DNA of 64,000 nucleotides from Paragordius varius (GCA_964247055.1 OZ176051.1:3348001-3412000), one strand, 5' to 3'. Counted from the first letter of the stretch, positions 46,281 to 57,215 are shown. Program-made: numbers and translations. The notes: generated from the letters alone by a model not told the origin.

Positions 46281-48268
46281 GTATATAACAGGGGTGGCCA
46301 ACCTTTTTTCCTGTGGGCTACCTTTTTAGGAGAAAATTTCACGGGCACGCCTGAATATTAAGTATTGATCATTTATCACATCAACACAAATGATGAATAT
46401 ATTTCTATTTAAGGATTGGGTTGACTAGCACGGGCTATTTTAAAAGGTATATTACAAAAAATTGAAGTAAAAAATGGATTTGTAGCTCTTGGCAAAGATC
46501 TTTACCAGTTTTTATGGATTACAGCAAGCTTTAAATAATGAACATATGCATGATAGTAAAATCCATAAAATCAAAAACAGAGGAAAAATTAATGTCGCAT
46601 TTGATATTTATTATTTATTCCTCCAAATCTCTTAAATGTCAAGAAAACGGCTAAATTTTTTTGCTATACCTTCCACAACAATATTATCATTAAACGGACA
46701 TGATAAAAAAATGGCAATACAAGTTATTGATGATATCAAAATATTTTTCATAAGTAAAATTTTTGTTTTTGGATTCCCCTGTTAGATTAGGAAAATGTTT
46801 AACATCATGGTTTGTAAATTGATTTATAACATTAGCTTTTCCTGAAGAATTTCAAAATACTCATTTTATCTATAATTTTATTTTTCCCTTGTTATTGCAA
46901 ATTTAATTTGTGCAATTATTCTGTGATATCGCAAACGCGAGATCAAGAAGCCATGTTTGATTTTATAATTGTGGATAGGAAAAATTTTTCTTTTCTAAAG
47001 AAAGAAGTATTTGTGGTAAAAGTTGTCTAAATTTCAATAAGAATGCGGCACGACTTAACCATCCTACATCTGTGTGAGGTTGAAGTTTACCATGATATAT
47101 CACACTCGTTTAACAGAACTCGAAACTGGCGACGAGATAGACTTTTCATTAAATTTACTATTTTTAAGCACACATCCCTTATGTGCTTATATTTAATAAT
47201 TTTGGAACATTAAACTTGAATAGGTATTATGCAATGATAATCCATAAAATAAATATTATGTAATTTGTAAGGAGCCACGAACCCATTATTTACTACAATT
47301 ATCGCTGGAGCTCCGTCGGTTATTATAGATACAAGTTTTATAATCGGTAAATTCGTAACTGTTACATAATTAATAAATGAATTAAATATATCCTACCCTG
47401 GTATGTTCTGGGTGTACGACAGTCAATAAGTCTTCTGTGGCTGACATGTCATGGAGACCAGGCGAATGAAAACGCATAAGTGAGCAATTCCGACGTAATC
47501 GGTGGACTCGTCGATTAGAAATGAATAAACGAAAGTTTAATGTTATCATAAAAAATTTTGATAGATTATCTTCACATTATTGTGTTTCTAGATAGGGATA
47601 AGCTTTTTATTGATTCCATAATATTCTTTTTTCTTGCTATTATCAAACAGCACTCCAGATACTTTTTTCCATATTCCCCGTTCTGGAAAGATTAGTTTTT
47701 CGTTGGGATTTCTGATATTTTGGAAGTCGCAATTATGTTTTTTTGATTTATGCTGTATTTCACAATATAGTTACTGAGTATCAAGTTGCTTTTTCAACAG
47801 CTTGATTTTTGATTTGCTAATATCTGAATTGTATTTTATAGTTCATGTGAAGCGAAGTAAATATTTGGAAATTTGCTTTTTTAGGCAAAGCCTCGGTGAA
47901 ATTGCATATCAATCAAGTACATTTTTCTTTGTTCATTATAAAAAAATAATTATCCTCCCACTCGCTTTTATAACGATATTATGGTTCGAATTTTTAATCA
48001 TACTGTTTTTTGCCAAATTTAAATTATTTTTAAAGGTCACTAATGATATAAAGTTCAATTAAAATACATATGATTAAAAAAATATATTAATTAATTAAGT
48101 TAGTTAATTATAAGTTAACAGGTACAAATAAAGATAAATTAAGGAAAATAAATTATAATTTGCGAAAAAAATCTATACAAAAATATTTTTTACATTTTTA
48201 AAAAATTTCAGGCGGTTGCGGGCACGAAGTCGATCGCGGTTGACCGTTTGGTCACCCCTGGAATATAA
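46281..48268 (-). mobile_element. Decayed hAT DNA transposon
   Basis: Element 46289-48260 (1972 bp) begins CAGGGGTGGCCAACC and ends with inverted TTGGTCACCCCTG, classical hAT ends. Flanks GTATATAA (46281-46288) and GAATATAA (48261-48268) match at 7 of 8 bases and are read as the target duplication. The minus strand carries transposase pieces in several frames: FPERGIWKKVSG near 47690, IDESTDYVGIAHLCVF near 47500, SIITDGAPAI near 47310, TDVGWLSRAAFLLKF near 47060 and WLLDLAFAI near 46950. These are signatures of the hAT group related to vertebrate ZBED/GTF2IRD2-type proteins. Multiple stops and frameshifts make it inactive. The middle-to-end order is preserved. Confidence 0.92.
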
Positions 48269-48503
48269 TATTGGATTTATTAAATAAAAAATTGAATATC
48301 GAAATTATAAACAAAAAAGTTTCAATGTTATTTTTCAAAAAAGTGTGTGGATATATATAGCCATGCATTTTTTCAAAAATGGGATAATTGTGGAGGGCGT
48401 AAACGTGATAATTTTTTTAGGCATTAAACCAAATAAAGACTGATTGTATCTAAAAAAAAGTTTCATTAATATTTTTAATTTAACAAAAATGAAGAAGAAG
48501 AAG

Positions 48504-48640
48504 TAGGGCTTCGAATAATCGGGTTCCAAGAGAGATTGTAGCAGTAACCAGTTGCGTTGGTTTGGACCAACCCGATTTCAACTTCACTTTCCCAGGAACC
48601 GTTTCGGTTCCACCCGTCCGGGAACCAGCCGAGTTCTATT
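48504..48640. mobile_element. hAT-type MITE end, GGGCTTCGAA family, solo end
   Basis: Starts TAGGGCTTCGAATAATCGGG and continues with several GGTTCC/GGAACC motifs, as at the ends of 24816-25678. No matching right end was found. It abuts a palindromic repeat block. Confidence 0.6.
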
Positions 48641-51150
48641 AAAATAAAGGCAAAAAACTCTGATTGCGCGAAAAAAAAATTATTGCTAAATTTTGACATC
48701 AAAAAATGTCTTTTCCGAAAATATGGATATTTTGGTTAAATATTTAATTTATTACAAAATTTTAGTGGCGAGTTTTTTAGTATTTTGATGCATGGAGCAA
48801 ACGGTATAAAAACGTTTAAAATATTAAAAAAACAGTTTTTTATATATAATTTGATAATGCTGATTTCTATCGGTTCCGAATAAAGATTCGTATGGTTTCA
48901 AATTTTTATCAATTTTTGTATAAAATCAATTTATAATGAACACTTGGATACAACACATTTCAATCCTTCAATTTGATTGGGGTAGTTTACCCCAGTGTTT
49001 AAAATTTAATACTCAAAAATATGAAAGGAATCGAGACCATGGCAGTTTGCACTTATATAACATTAACACTTCGATTCAAATTGGGGTATCTAAATACCGA
49101 CTTGATTAAAGTTAGTATTTTTAAAAAAATATTGAAGGAAACAACCCCAATATAAATTTATGCTTCTCTAAAAAAATATATAAATAAGCCAAAAAATAAA
49201 TAAAATTTTATTTTGAAAAAAAGTTCCATGTCCTACTTCGACACCATTATTAATTTACAAAATTTTTGCAAAATATGGTCTTTATGTAATTTTAAAGGTA
49301 AAATTAAAGCTAATTTTATTTAAATTACATTTAACATTCATAGAAATAGAAAAAGTGGTTTTTGTATTATTTTTTAATTTTACCATTGCCGACATGTCAC
49401 GATGACTAAATTTCTACCTTTGAATTTGAGCTTAAAATTATACAGGTATTTTTGAATAAAGCATTTTATATATTTCGGTTTATCAATGTTATATAAGTGC
49501 AAAATTTTGCCATGGTTTCGATTCCTTTATATTTTTTAAAAAAATTATTTTAAACACGCCTGGGGTATCTAACTATCCTAATTTGAATCGAAGGACTAAA
49601 ATGTGTTGTACCCAAGTGTTAATGAATCAAAATAAAAAAAATCATTCAAAAATAATTTAATTTATTTTAAGGTTAAACCTAAAAGTCGAAATTTAATCAA
49701 CATGACATGTGGTGCATTTGCAAAATTTTAAAATAATATAAAATATTCACTTTTACTGTTTCTATCAATATATTATGTATTTTAAATAAAAAATTAGCTT
49801 TATAAAATTTAAACCCGTTATAATGCAAAATGTTGTAAGATAAAAATGGCGTTGAAGTAATTTGATAGAGAATATTTTTTAAAATAATTTTTTTCGGAAT
49901 ATTTATACAATTTTTATAAAAATAATTAAATTTGTGACCGTTTCTTTTTGTAGTTTGTTTAAAATTTTAAGTTAGATATATTCTCGGGTATTTAGATACT
50001 AATTGAATCGAAATACCTTAAATTATTTTGATAGAAATGTTGAGCATCAAAGAATTATATAGATGAAGTGTTTTTATAAAAACTTAAAGCGTATATACCG
50101 TTTCCATATGCCTCAAAATAGTATCAAGTACGCTGCAAAAATTTAAAAAATTAAATTTTTGAAAAAGGTGTGCTTCTGATATCAAAAATTAGCATATATT
50201 TAGAAATTTTATCGCGCAATCCCGGCATTTTTGCATCAGGAGAACTAGCTCAATTGGCGAAAAATTTGGAACTCTCGGCGACCACGTTATTATTTTTTAA
50301 TAATGTTATTTTGCTTTTCATATGTAGTTTATGATACATTTTAATGATAATTTTGGAAATTTAGTTATCACCAAAAAAATTTATTGAGAAAAATATGTGA
50401 ATTTCACATTTTCTGATATGGAGCAATTACCACAAAGTGTGACTTTTAAAATCCGTAGGGCCAAAACCCAAAGCAACATAATAATTCTGATATATTTTTT
50501 ATAAGTCTTTATATATTTCATCATATTATATACACCCCGATTTCGGACTCAGTGTATATAATTTGATGCTAAGTATTGCTCTCACTTCCGAATTTTGATT
50601 AACGATTTATGTGAAATTTACGTGATTTGTAACACAAAATATAGATAAAATAAACCTGAAAACGAATGATTTTTTTAGTCAATAATCTGAATATAAATGT
50701 TCAGCATCATCGAATTATTTAGAAGTTTTATAATATCTTAAAGCGTTTTTTTATATCGTTTCCGTCATGCCTCACAAGAGTATGAATTATGCTTCAACAA
50801 AATTTCACTAAAATAAAAATGTCTACTTTTTAGAAAATATTGATGCTAAAATATGCATGTATTTAAAATTTTTACTAGGCAATTTCGAATTTTTTGCGGT
50901 AATTGAGACAATATCTAAAAATAATTTAATAAAAAATGGATAGCTTTTATGCGGTGTATAATATATATTAGTGATATATTTTGCAATGAAGCATTTAACT
51001 ATACCAAAATTCATTTAATAAATGTGCGCAATTTCTGATATTGAGCAGTGTTTACATAAATGTAATTTCTTAAATAACTCGTAAGGGGCAAAACCAAAAT
51101 CACCATAATAATCCTGATATTTTTCTATCAGAGTATATATACTTTATAAA
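48641..51150. repeat. Palindromic repeat family P, copies B and D, with nested elements
   Basis: Copy B (~48641-50565) shares interior segments with 57530-57760 and ends CACCCCGATTTCGGACTCAG near 50522-50565. A further partial right half (~50690-51150) repeats the GGCAAAACCAAAATCACC segment. Inside B are nested element N copies: ~48938-49622, with outer inverted ends AACACTTGGATACAACACAT and AACACTTGGGTACAACACAT, and a partial inverted copy at ~49650-50012. Non-coding. Confidence 0.65.
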
Positions 51151-51192
51151 GATTTGCGAGTTTATATGGTTTTTAGTAATGCACAATATCAT

Positions 51193-51923
51193 ATGATTTT
51201 ACTACTGATACTGTCCTTTTTCAAGTTTACAAGTAATATTTTTTATATATACAAGATTCTGATATATGTGGAAATTATGTTTTTAAGGAAAAACGCGCAC
51301 TTGCTACAAATGCTTCCATAACATACATATATGCAAGATATGTGGAGCCGTATACCTGTCCCAATATCTCAATTTACCCCTTAAACCATACAAGTTGTTG
51401 CCCAAATATAACGCTTGAACAATGCTGTCAATATAATTATGCATTTTTTAATGAAATTCCGAAAAACAAATTTTTTGTTAAAATGAGCAAGTAAATTTAC
51501 AATAAACTTTAAGTACATCTTTTTTTCTCTTTATATCTCTTTGCTCCATCATTATGATTGGGTTATTTACTTTGATCGTTTGTTGCATGTGGTCTCAATG
51601 CCCAATGTACAAAAGGTTTCGTATTCGAAAACAATACAACGGACATGTCATATCATATTACATGGATTCAGGTAATTTTTTGTTTTTGAATATATCGTTC
51701 TTATATATTTGTCATCATAACTCTTTTGTTCTCACAAAAATTTATCAAGCTATTGTTAATTTTTTTAGCATTTTTACTATCATACAATATTTTTTTACCT
51801 TTTTTATTGTTTACCTTTGTGAATTGCCATGCACATATAAATACATTGATAATATTAGATAAACCAGATGCAAAGATTCAATTTAAAACATTGGTGGATC
51901 AGAATGGCCATGTATATGCCTAA
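51193..51923 (+). CDS. Small type I membrane protein, cysteine-rich ectodomain (Shisa/VOPP1-like layout)
   Basis: Exons 51193-51232, 51256-51490, 51514-51671, 51859-51923; 165 residues, phases 1, 2 and 1. The first two introns are 23 nt each. Residues 1-15 (MILLLILSFFKFTNS) form a signal peptide. A ~95-residue ectodomain has DICGNYVF, EPYTCPNISIYPLNHTSCCP, then QCCQYNY, with potential N-glycosylation sites. One membrane helix follows (SFFLFISLCSIIMIGLFTLI), then VCCMW, a basic patch YKRFRIRKQ and a ~40-residue cytosolic tail. A short ectodomain with paired cysteines (CC..CC) just before a single helix recalls Shisa and WBP1/VOPP1 proteins, but no diagnostic motif proves membership. It heads a compact cluster; the next gene starts 216 bp downstream on the same strand. 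Confidence 0.68.
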
Positions 51924-52138
51924 TTTTATATTGCAAAATTATTTCTCCCTTCCCTGCAAAAATTATGCATTTTTATTAAATTCTTATTTATTGCATGCAA
52001 AAAATGTGATGATTTTATATGTATATATATATATATATTATTTAAGCTGTAATATAAATTAAATAAATGACCTAATTGGTTAACTCTTATTTACATGTCC
52101 ATATATTGTTGCAATCTGCTAGCAGACGATTTGATAAA

Positions 52139-52641
52139 ATGTTTTCTTCCAATACGACAGTCATGGAGAATAGTCAAGAAAGCAAAAAATTTAAATTTGA
52201 TGTAAGAAACAACAAAATTACGTTTAGGATTCTATTAACAATGTTGATTTGATTAAATCTACCTCACCGTTCCATGATGACTCCAAGCATTTTAATAAAA
52301 CATTTAGTCCAAACGGACCACAAATTTTCGGAAATTTTGAAACAAGTATATTTTTATATACGTATCAGTTCAAGAAGAAAAAAATGATGAATCGATACTT
52401 GAGAAATTAAAAAGTAGTGAAAAAGAATTTTTAAAAATGATTAAGAAGAAATCAAATATTATGAAGTTGTCATGATTATAATTCTTTTAGTGAAATCGAA
52501 ATGTCAGAAAATCAAAGTTTAAAACAAATTGATGAAATTTTGAAAAATGCGATGAAATTGGAAGAAAGTTTGCGGAAAAAAAGAGATAAATTTCGGGAAA
52601 AGGCCAAAGTTTTGGGAAAACATTTTAAACACTCAAATTAA
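52139..52641 (+). CDS. Coiled-coil protein resembling TEX12 (synaptonemal complex central element)
   Basis: Exons 52139-52201, 52228-52345, 52369-52465, 52491-52641; 142 residues, all phases agree, introns only 26, 23 and 25 nt. The N-terminal half is polar and probably disordered. From ~80 on it is helical and charged. The last ~40 residues (QIDEILKNAMKLEE, LRKKRDKFREKAKVLGKHF) align position by position with the C-terminal helix of human TEX12 (EIDELFKEANAIENFL, QKREFLRQRFTVIANTL). Overall length is also close (TEX12 is 123). TEX12 pairs with SYCE2 to build the central element in meiosis. The match is by eye on a coiled coil, so chance similarity is possible. The stop codon lies 4 bp from the stop of IER3IP1 on the other strand. 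An AATAAA at 52665-52670 falls inside the last IER3IP1 exon. Confidence 0.6.
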
Positions 52642-52645
52642 TTTA

Positions 52646-52923
52646 TTATCCAAATAATATTTCTAATAAAATTACAATTACATTCAAAAAGATTAATGGT
52701 ACTAAAACATAAAATAAATTGGTACTTGTTAGGACCATTTGAGTGGATTTTATTAATTCAATTATTTGATTTTTTGATCCGACTGATTCTCCAAAGCTTT
52801 GCGCGTTCATTCCTATATTATATATCTAAAAAAACTTTTAAGTATAACTCTTTTTTCATCAATGACACATATGGCATTAACAAATAATAAAGTAGATTCA
52901 AGGATGCATTTCAACGACAGCAT
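52646..52923 (-). CDS. IER3IP1: Immediate early response 3-interacting protein 1 (Yos1 family)
   Basis: Exons 52849-52923, 52726-52825, 52646-52701; 76 residues, introns 23 and 24 nt. The spliced protein aligns along its whole length to human IER3IP1 (82 residues): LLFVNAICVIDEKR against LLCVNAIAVLHEER, FGESVGSKNQIIELIKS against FGEEPGIKSQLMNLIRS, and a C-terminal helix IPLIFLNVIVILLEILFG against VPLIIVNSIAIVLLLLFG. The second intron is proven by the alignment: reading through it would insert extra residues before the helix. Yos1/IER3IP1 is a small ER-Golgi membrane protein needed for COPII-mediated transport. An AATAAA overlaps its stop codon, so its transcript must end within the opposed TEX12-like gene. 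Its start is 59 bp from the calnexin-like start. Confidence 0.95.
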
Positions 52924-52982
52924 GTAGTGTGGCAGCTGACAAAAAACGTTAAAGGGTTAAAATGTGTTAAATTATATTATGG
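52924..52982. promoter_or_regulatory. 59-bp bidirectional promoter candidate
   Basis: All the sequence between the divergent start codons of IER3IP1 and the calnexin-like gene. It has the same tight head-to-head layout as ATP6V1H/TFB1M. No TATA box was seen. Confidence 0.5.
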
Positions 52983-55900
52983 ATGATTTATCTTGTCATA
53001 TGCCTCTTTCTTGTAGTATTGTCCGAATCCTTTGGTTTAATTCATTTTCGTGAGGATTTCAATAATATTGAGGATAGTTACTTGAGGTATTTAATATCTA
53101 AATATAGATGGAAATCCGATTTAACTAGTTATAATTTCGTAAAGCTTTCTACCAATCAGACTTTTCATGTTGAGGTTTAGTGGTTGATCATTTTTAGAAT
53201 AAAAACGTTTATTTGATAGCGGCTTTATTTAATCCGATAGTTTTTCAACATCAATCCGCAATATATATCCAGTATAATTTTGATTTATGTAGGTTTGAGA
53301 CATTAGTTAATGATTATGAATTTAAATCTGTTATCGTTAAGTTAGATAACCGATTTAACGATTTTGGGCTTGAAATTAAGCTTGACTTTCAGGAATGTAT
53401 AAAAGTTTGATATTTAATATAGTGTAGCTTATTCTTTCTATCGGTTTTTCGATCAATAATCAATCTCAAATAATTTTGTCCAAGAATATCAAAATATGTG
53501 ATTATCAACTAAATAACTGGCACTTAATAACCATAAAACTTTTTAGAAATAAATTATATTCGATTGGAATCAATGAAAATATTATTATACACAACAATGT
53601 GATATCCGATTTTAAGTCATTTCAGTTTATTATATTTTAGACCCATTAGTCCAAATTTGAATAAAAAATGTGTGAACAAGTTTTTATAACTTTTTTTAAC
53701 TTCTTTTAGAATAAAAGTTATTGTCAATTTTTGTAGTTATATAAATCCATACCGCTTTATTAGTCTTGGTAAATGCGACGAAATAGATGAATGTCTTAAT
53801 CAACTGCACAGTTATAATGTAATATTGGCTTTAATTTTAGGATATATTTCAAACTTTCTATCGCGCATTTAACATTTTCAAATTTATTCAAGACTCGGTA
53901 ATATTTAATCCTTAAATTGAATTTTATTATATTGTTTAAAAATGAACTTTATTTCACCAAATTTATTAATGGTATTTTAGAAATTTGGATTTTGTGTTTA
54001 GTTTCATTTAAGCCAAATTAGATATCGCACAGTATAAAGCACAACTTTAGTTATTTACTAATAAAATAGTACGGAGGTTTATAACACTCAAATTAACTGC
54101 CCATTTAAATAAATATATTATACTAAATTTATGTTAACCCCATCATTTTTTGTGTATCTGGATGATTTAAATTCCCAAACTCTTATTTTTGAAAGTTTAA
54201 TACGGGTGAAAGCGTTTTAGAGAGCTATACTTCTCACCCTTTTAGGATTTTCGTTGAATCGGTTGGTCCATATTTGAAGCGTTTTATCCTTATATTAACT
54301 AAAAAATAAATTGATAAAATAATTTAGTCAACTAAAATATTAAAATTTCAACCATAAATATATCACCACCAAACTTGGACCGTTAAATTAAACTACTATC
54401 AAATTTTAATTTTTATATACTATAATATTATGGATTTTAATTATTTTATATTCTGGAGATAATTTTAAATGTATAATTGCTGGGAATGATTGAGTCAATG
54501 TTCAATAATTTTACTAAAAAGTTTTACTTTATCTCTATCATAATTCTTATCCAGGGAGTATTAATAAACACTTTTTTAAATTTATTTAGAATTCCATAAG
54601 CTTACAAATAAATGCATTGCATACTCAGATGTTTGTGGATAATATCATTGTGACTTCAGACAAACGCGCTCTTGAAAAATGGACAACCCAAACTTATTAT
54701 CCGAAGCTTAGAAAAAATGCCTCTGAAGTTGTAAGTAGAATATTTGTATTATTAAAAGTTCTTTATTACCCAGTTTGTTTGCTACAATGTTCATACGATT
54801 AGACAGGTAATGTTTGATATAAATTATTTGAACCGCATTTAACTCAAGCAAAAATAATCTGATCAAAACCAAAATTTGGTATTTTTTGTTATACATCACC
54901 AAGTTAATGACCTACTGATTGCCAGGCACTAGGTTGCTGAGATTAATGAAAATAGACATAAAAATCACATAATCTGTGCTTACATACTCTTTTTGTTTAT
55001 TTAAATTCGTTGTTAAATTTATTTAGACAATCTTATTTTTGAATAAAATCATAAAAACAGAACAAAAAATAAAAATTTTCAAATTTCAAGGAATCTATTC
55101 TATTTTTGCGTAGCAAAATTAGAATAAAATTGTAGGCTCTAAAGAAAAAAATCAAGTTTAAGTAATATATTTTTTATTATTTTGATAAATAATACTTTTT
55201 TACTTTCACGTCTTTCGTATCTTAATTTATACTGTTCCAATTATTTAGATTCGTTGGTACGAAAAACTAGCGAAACAAGCACAGAATAAACCCTTTCTTT
55301 GGATTTTATATGTTTGTATCATAAGCTTGCCCTTAACTTATATCCTCATAACGATATCAACTCCCAATTCATATAAAGGTACCTCTAAAATCTAATCCAT
55401 TAAAAACTCTTTTTATATCTTTAAAACTTTATTTTCAACATGTCAAAAAGTATTGTTAAAAAGGAAATTACGATTCGATTTGCGGCAAAAAACAATTTAT
55501 TTCAATTAGATTGAAATATTTGCAATTTTATTTAATAATGACATTAGGAAAGTTATTTCACCAGGCCTTGTATTGGCTTACCATTTGATCTTTATTCAAG
55601 CGATACAAGCTTAATAATTTTTCGTTATAAAATATTTTGCATCGTCTATTATCCGTTTTTTGATTTCCGACATTAGATTTTTTAATATATATATGTCCAA
55701 ATTTTGAATCTAATATCAGTTTTGTAAGTATGCAATAACCTCGGATAATATAAAGGGATTTAGAGATTTATATATGTGTTGGTTTGGGATTTTACCTATA
55801 CTTATTATTTGTGCAGAAATATAATAAATTGTTTTTATTTTAAAAAAATGTGGAAGGATTAAATATATCTACTTTCTCTTTTCTTAATTAATTATTCCAA

Positions 55901-56926
55901 TGTTATGACTTAAATTATAGTTATAGAAGGCTAAAATTATTTCTATTATTAAATTTTTAATGCAAATTATTTATTATGCTTTCGACCCTATGTTACTTGA
56001 CTTCTCTAGGTCTAATTTGAATTAAATATTGTAAATAAGAAATTGCAAAATAATGTTTAATTATTAAACTTTTATTATCTTGATGATTATATACCATTTA
56101 CACTTTGAGAGTATCCTTGAACATTTCCAGTTGGTGATTAAAAACCTGAATTTGGTCTTTTAAATTTATCTTTTGTAACTTTTATCTATCAAACCGTGTA
56201 TCATTCATCCTTTTCCTCACTTTTAACCTATTCTCATTATTTAATACAAACTTTTAAATAAATATCATTTATCAATCCGAAACCGTATTTTTTATTAGTT
56301 TCGTAAAATATATTTTAATATTAATAAGATTATAAAAGTTAATTGAAAAATATAAAAGTTTTCTGGGTTATTAATTACAATTTGTTAATACATTTATAAG
56401 TTAATAATAATGTTAAATTGAAAAAAAATATTTAGCAAAAAAAGTGGGTTGTGAATGAAGAATATTAGTAAATGACAAATATATAACAAACCAAGAAAAT
56501 TGGGTTAAAAAAGGATGAAATAAATTTATACATGCAAAATTTATGGTTAATTTCAAACTTGAAAAGTCTAAGGACCAGCTTGAAGTAGTAAAGGACCAAC
56601 TTGAAGTGTTCAGGGCCAACTTGAAATGTTCAAGGACAAACATAGAGTGTTCAAGGATCAATTTAAAATGTTTAAGGACCTTGTGTTCCACTCTTGAAGT
56701 TCAAACGGTATATATTTTTTCATTTTATTTTATTAGACGCAAAAATTTAGACTTATTTGTCGCATGAATAGTTAAAATAAAAAATCAATTTAATACACTT
56801 ATTCTAATATTCCCTGCTTAATTATTTTGATTTATTGTTTTTATTTTATATTTAGAGACTACTGATGAAAGCATTTTATTTGATGATGAAGTCAATGAGG
56901 AAATGGAAGATAATACTATCGATTGA
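52983..56926 (+). CDS. Divergent calnexin-like ER membrane protein
   Basis: N-terminal exons 52983-53174, 53198-53404, 53428-53615, 53641-53679, 53710-53818, 53841-53897 are separated by introns of 23, 23, 25, 30 and 22 nt. C-terminal exons are 54590-54730, 55249-55378, 56856-56926. The join between 53897 and 54590 is unresolved. Signal peptide MIYLVICLFLVVLSESFG; then jelly-roll strands matching calnexin: GLIHFREDFNNIEDSYL, YLIAALFNPIVFQHQSAIYI, WHLITIKLFRNKLYSIGI. The C-terminal side has TQMFVDNIIVTSDKRALEKW (calnexin SDIFFDNFIICADRR...DW) and the helix KPFLWILYVCIISLPLTYIL (calnexin ERPWLWVVYILTVALPV), then a short acidic tail. The P-domain repeats (KPEDWD, GxWxxxxIxNPxY) are absent; only a CDEIDEC loop recalls the calnexin CESAPGC tip. 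Intron 55379-56855 holds a MITE. Possibly a fast-evolving calnexin/calmegin paralogue. Confidence 0.7.
54100..54300 (+). other. Possible unresolved exon(s) of the calnexin-like gene
   Basis: Plus-strand reading gives LTPSFFVYLDDLNSQTLIFE (54132-54193), then, if a 26-nt intron at 54194-54219 is removed, KSYTSHPFRIFVESVGPYLK (to ~54279). Codon content looks coding, but I could not find a phase-consistent link to either neighbouring exon, nor a match to calnexin. Confidence 0.35.
56092..56710. mobile_element. MITE, TACCATTTACA-end family, copy 3 (in calnexin-like intron)
   Basis: Left end ATACCATTTACACTTTGAGA; right end reads inward TACCGTTTGAACTTCAAGAG. The right arm has five or six degenerate AAGGACCAACTTGAA(G/A)TGTT units; the left arm has fewer. 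The interior is collinear with 3772-4230. The insertion sits in the last, longest intron and lacks coding potential. Confidence 0.85.
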
Positions 56927-57215
56927 TACTTTATATCACCTATTACATTTTTAGATGAAATTTAAATTAATAAATGGATTATGTTAAAGATTTTTTTGAG
57001 TAATATATTTTTGATGTATTTTCTTTACATGTTTCCTACAATTTTATATTTTGCATCCAAATGGTTTAATAACGCTGACTAATCGAGTGATATATATTAT
57101 CAAAAATAATAAATATGAACAAAAATTGTTAAATCCTTTTTAAAAAATTGCACACATTGTTTATTAATTAGATTATACGACAATTATAATATAGGCAGCT
57201 TCCACAAAAAATATC

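Larger units (their letters stand above)
45363..51192. other. Gene-free, transposon-rich interval
   Basis: About 0.9 kb of AT-rich DNA, then a decayed hAT transposon (46281-48268), a hAT-type MITE end (48504-48640) and a nested palindromic repeat complex (48641-51150). No host exon was recognised. Confidence 0.65.

Noticed and set aside
52696-52887. 63-codon plus-strand hydrophobic frame
   Set aside because: It is the complement of IER3IP1, whose spliced minus-strand product aligns end to end with the human protein.
53625-53640. 16-nt intron in the calnexin-like gene
   Set aside because: A donor 9 bp upstream gives a 25-nt intron with a better protein alignment (DFKPISPN).
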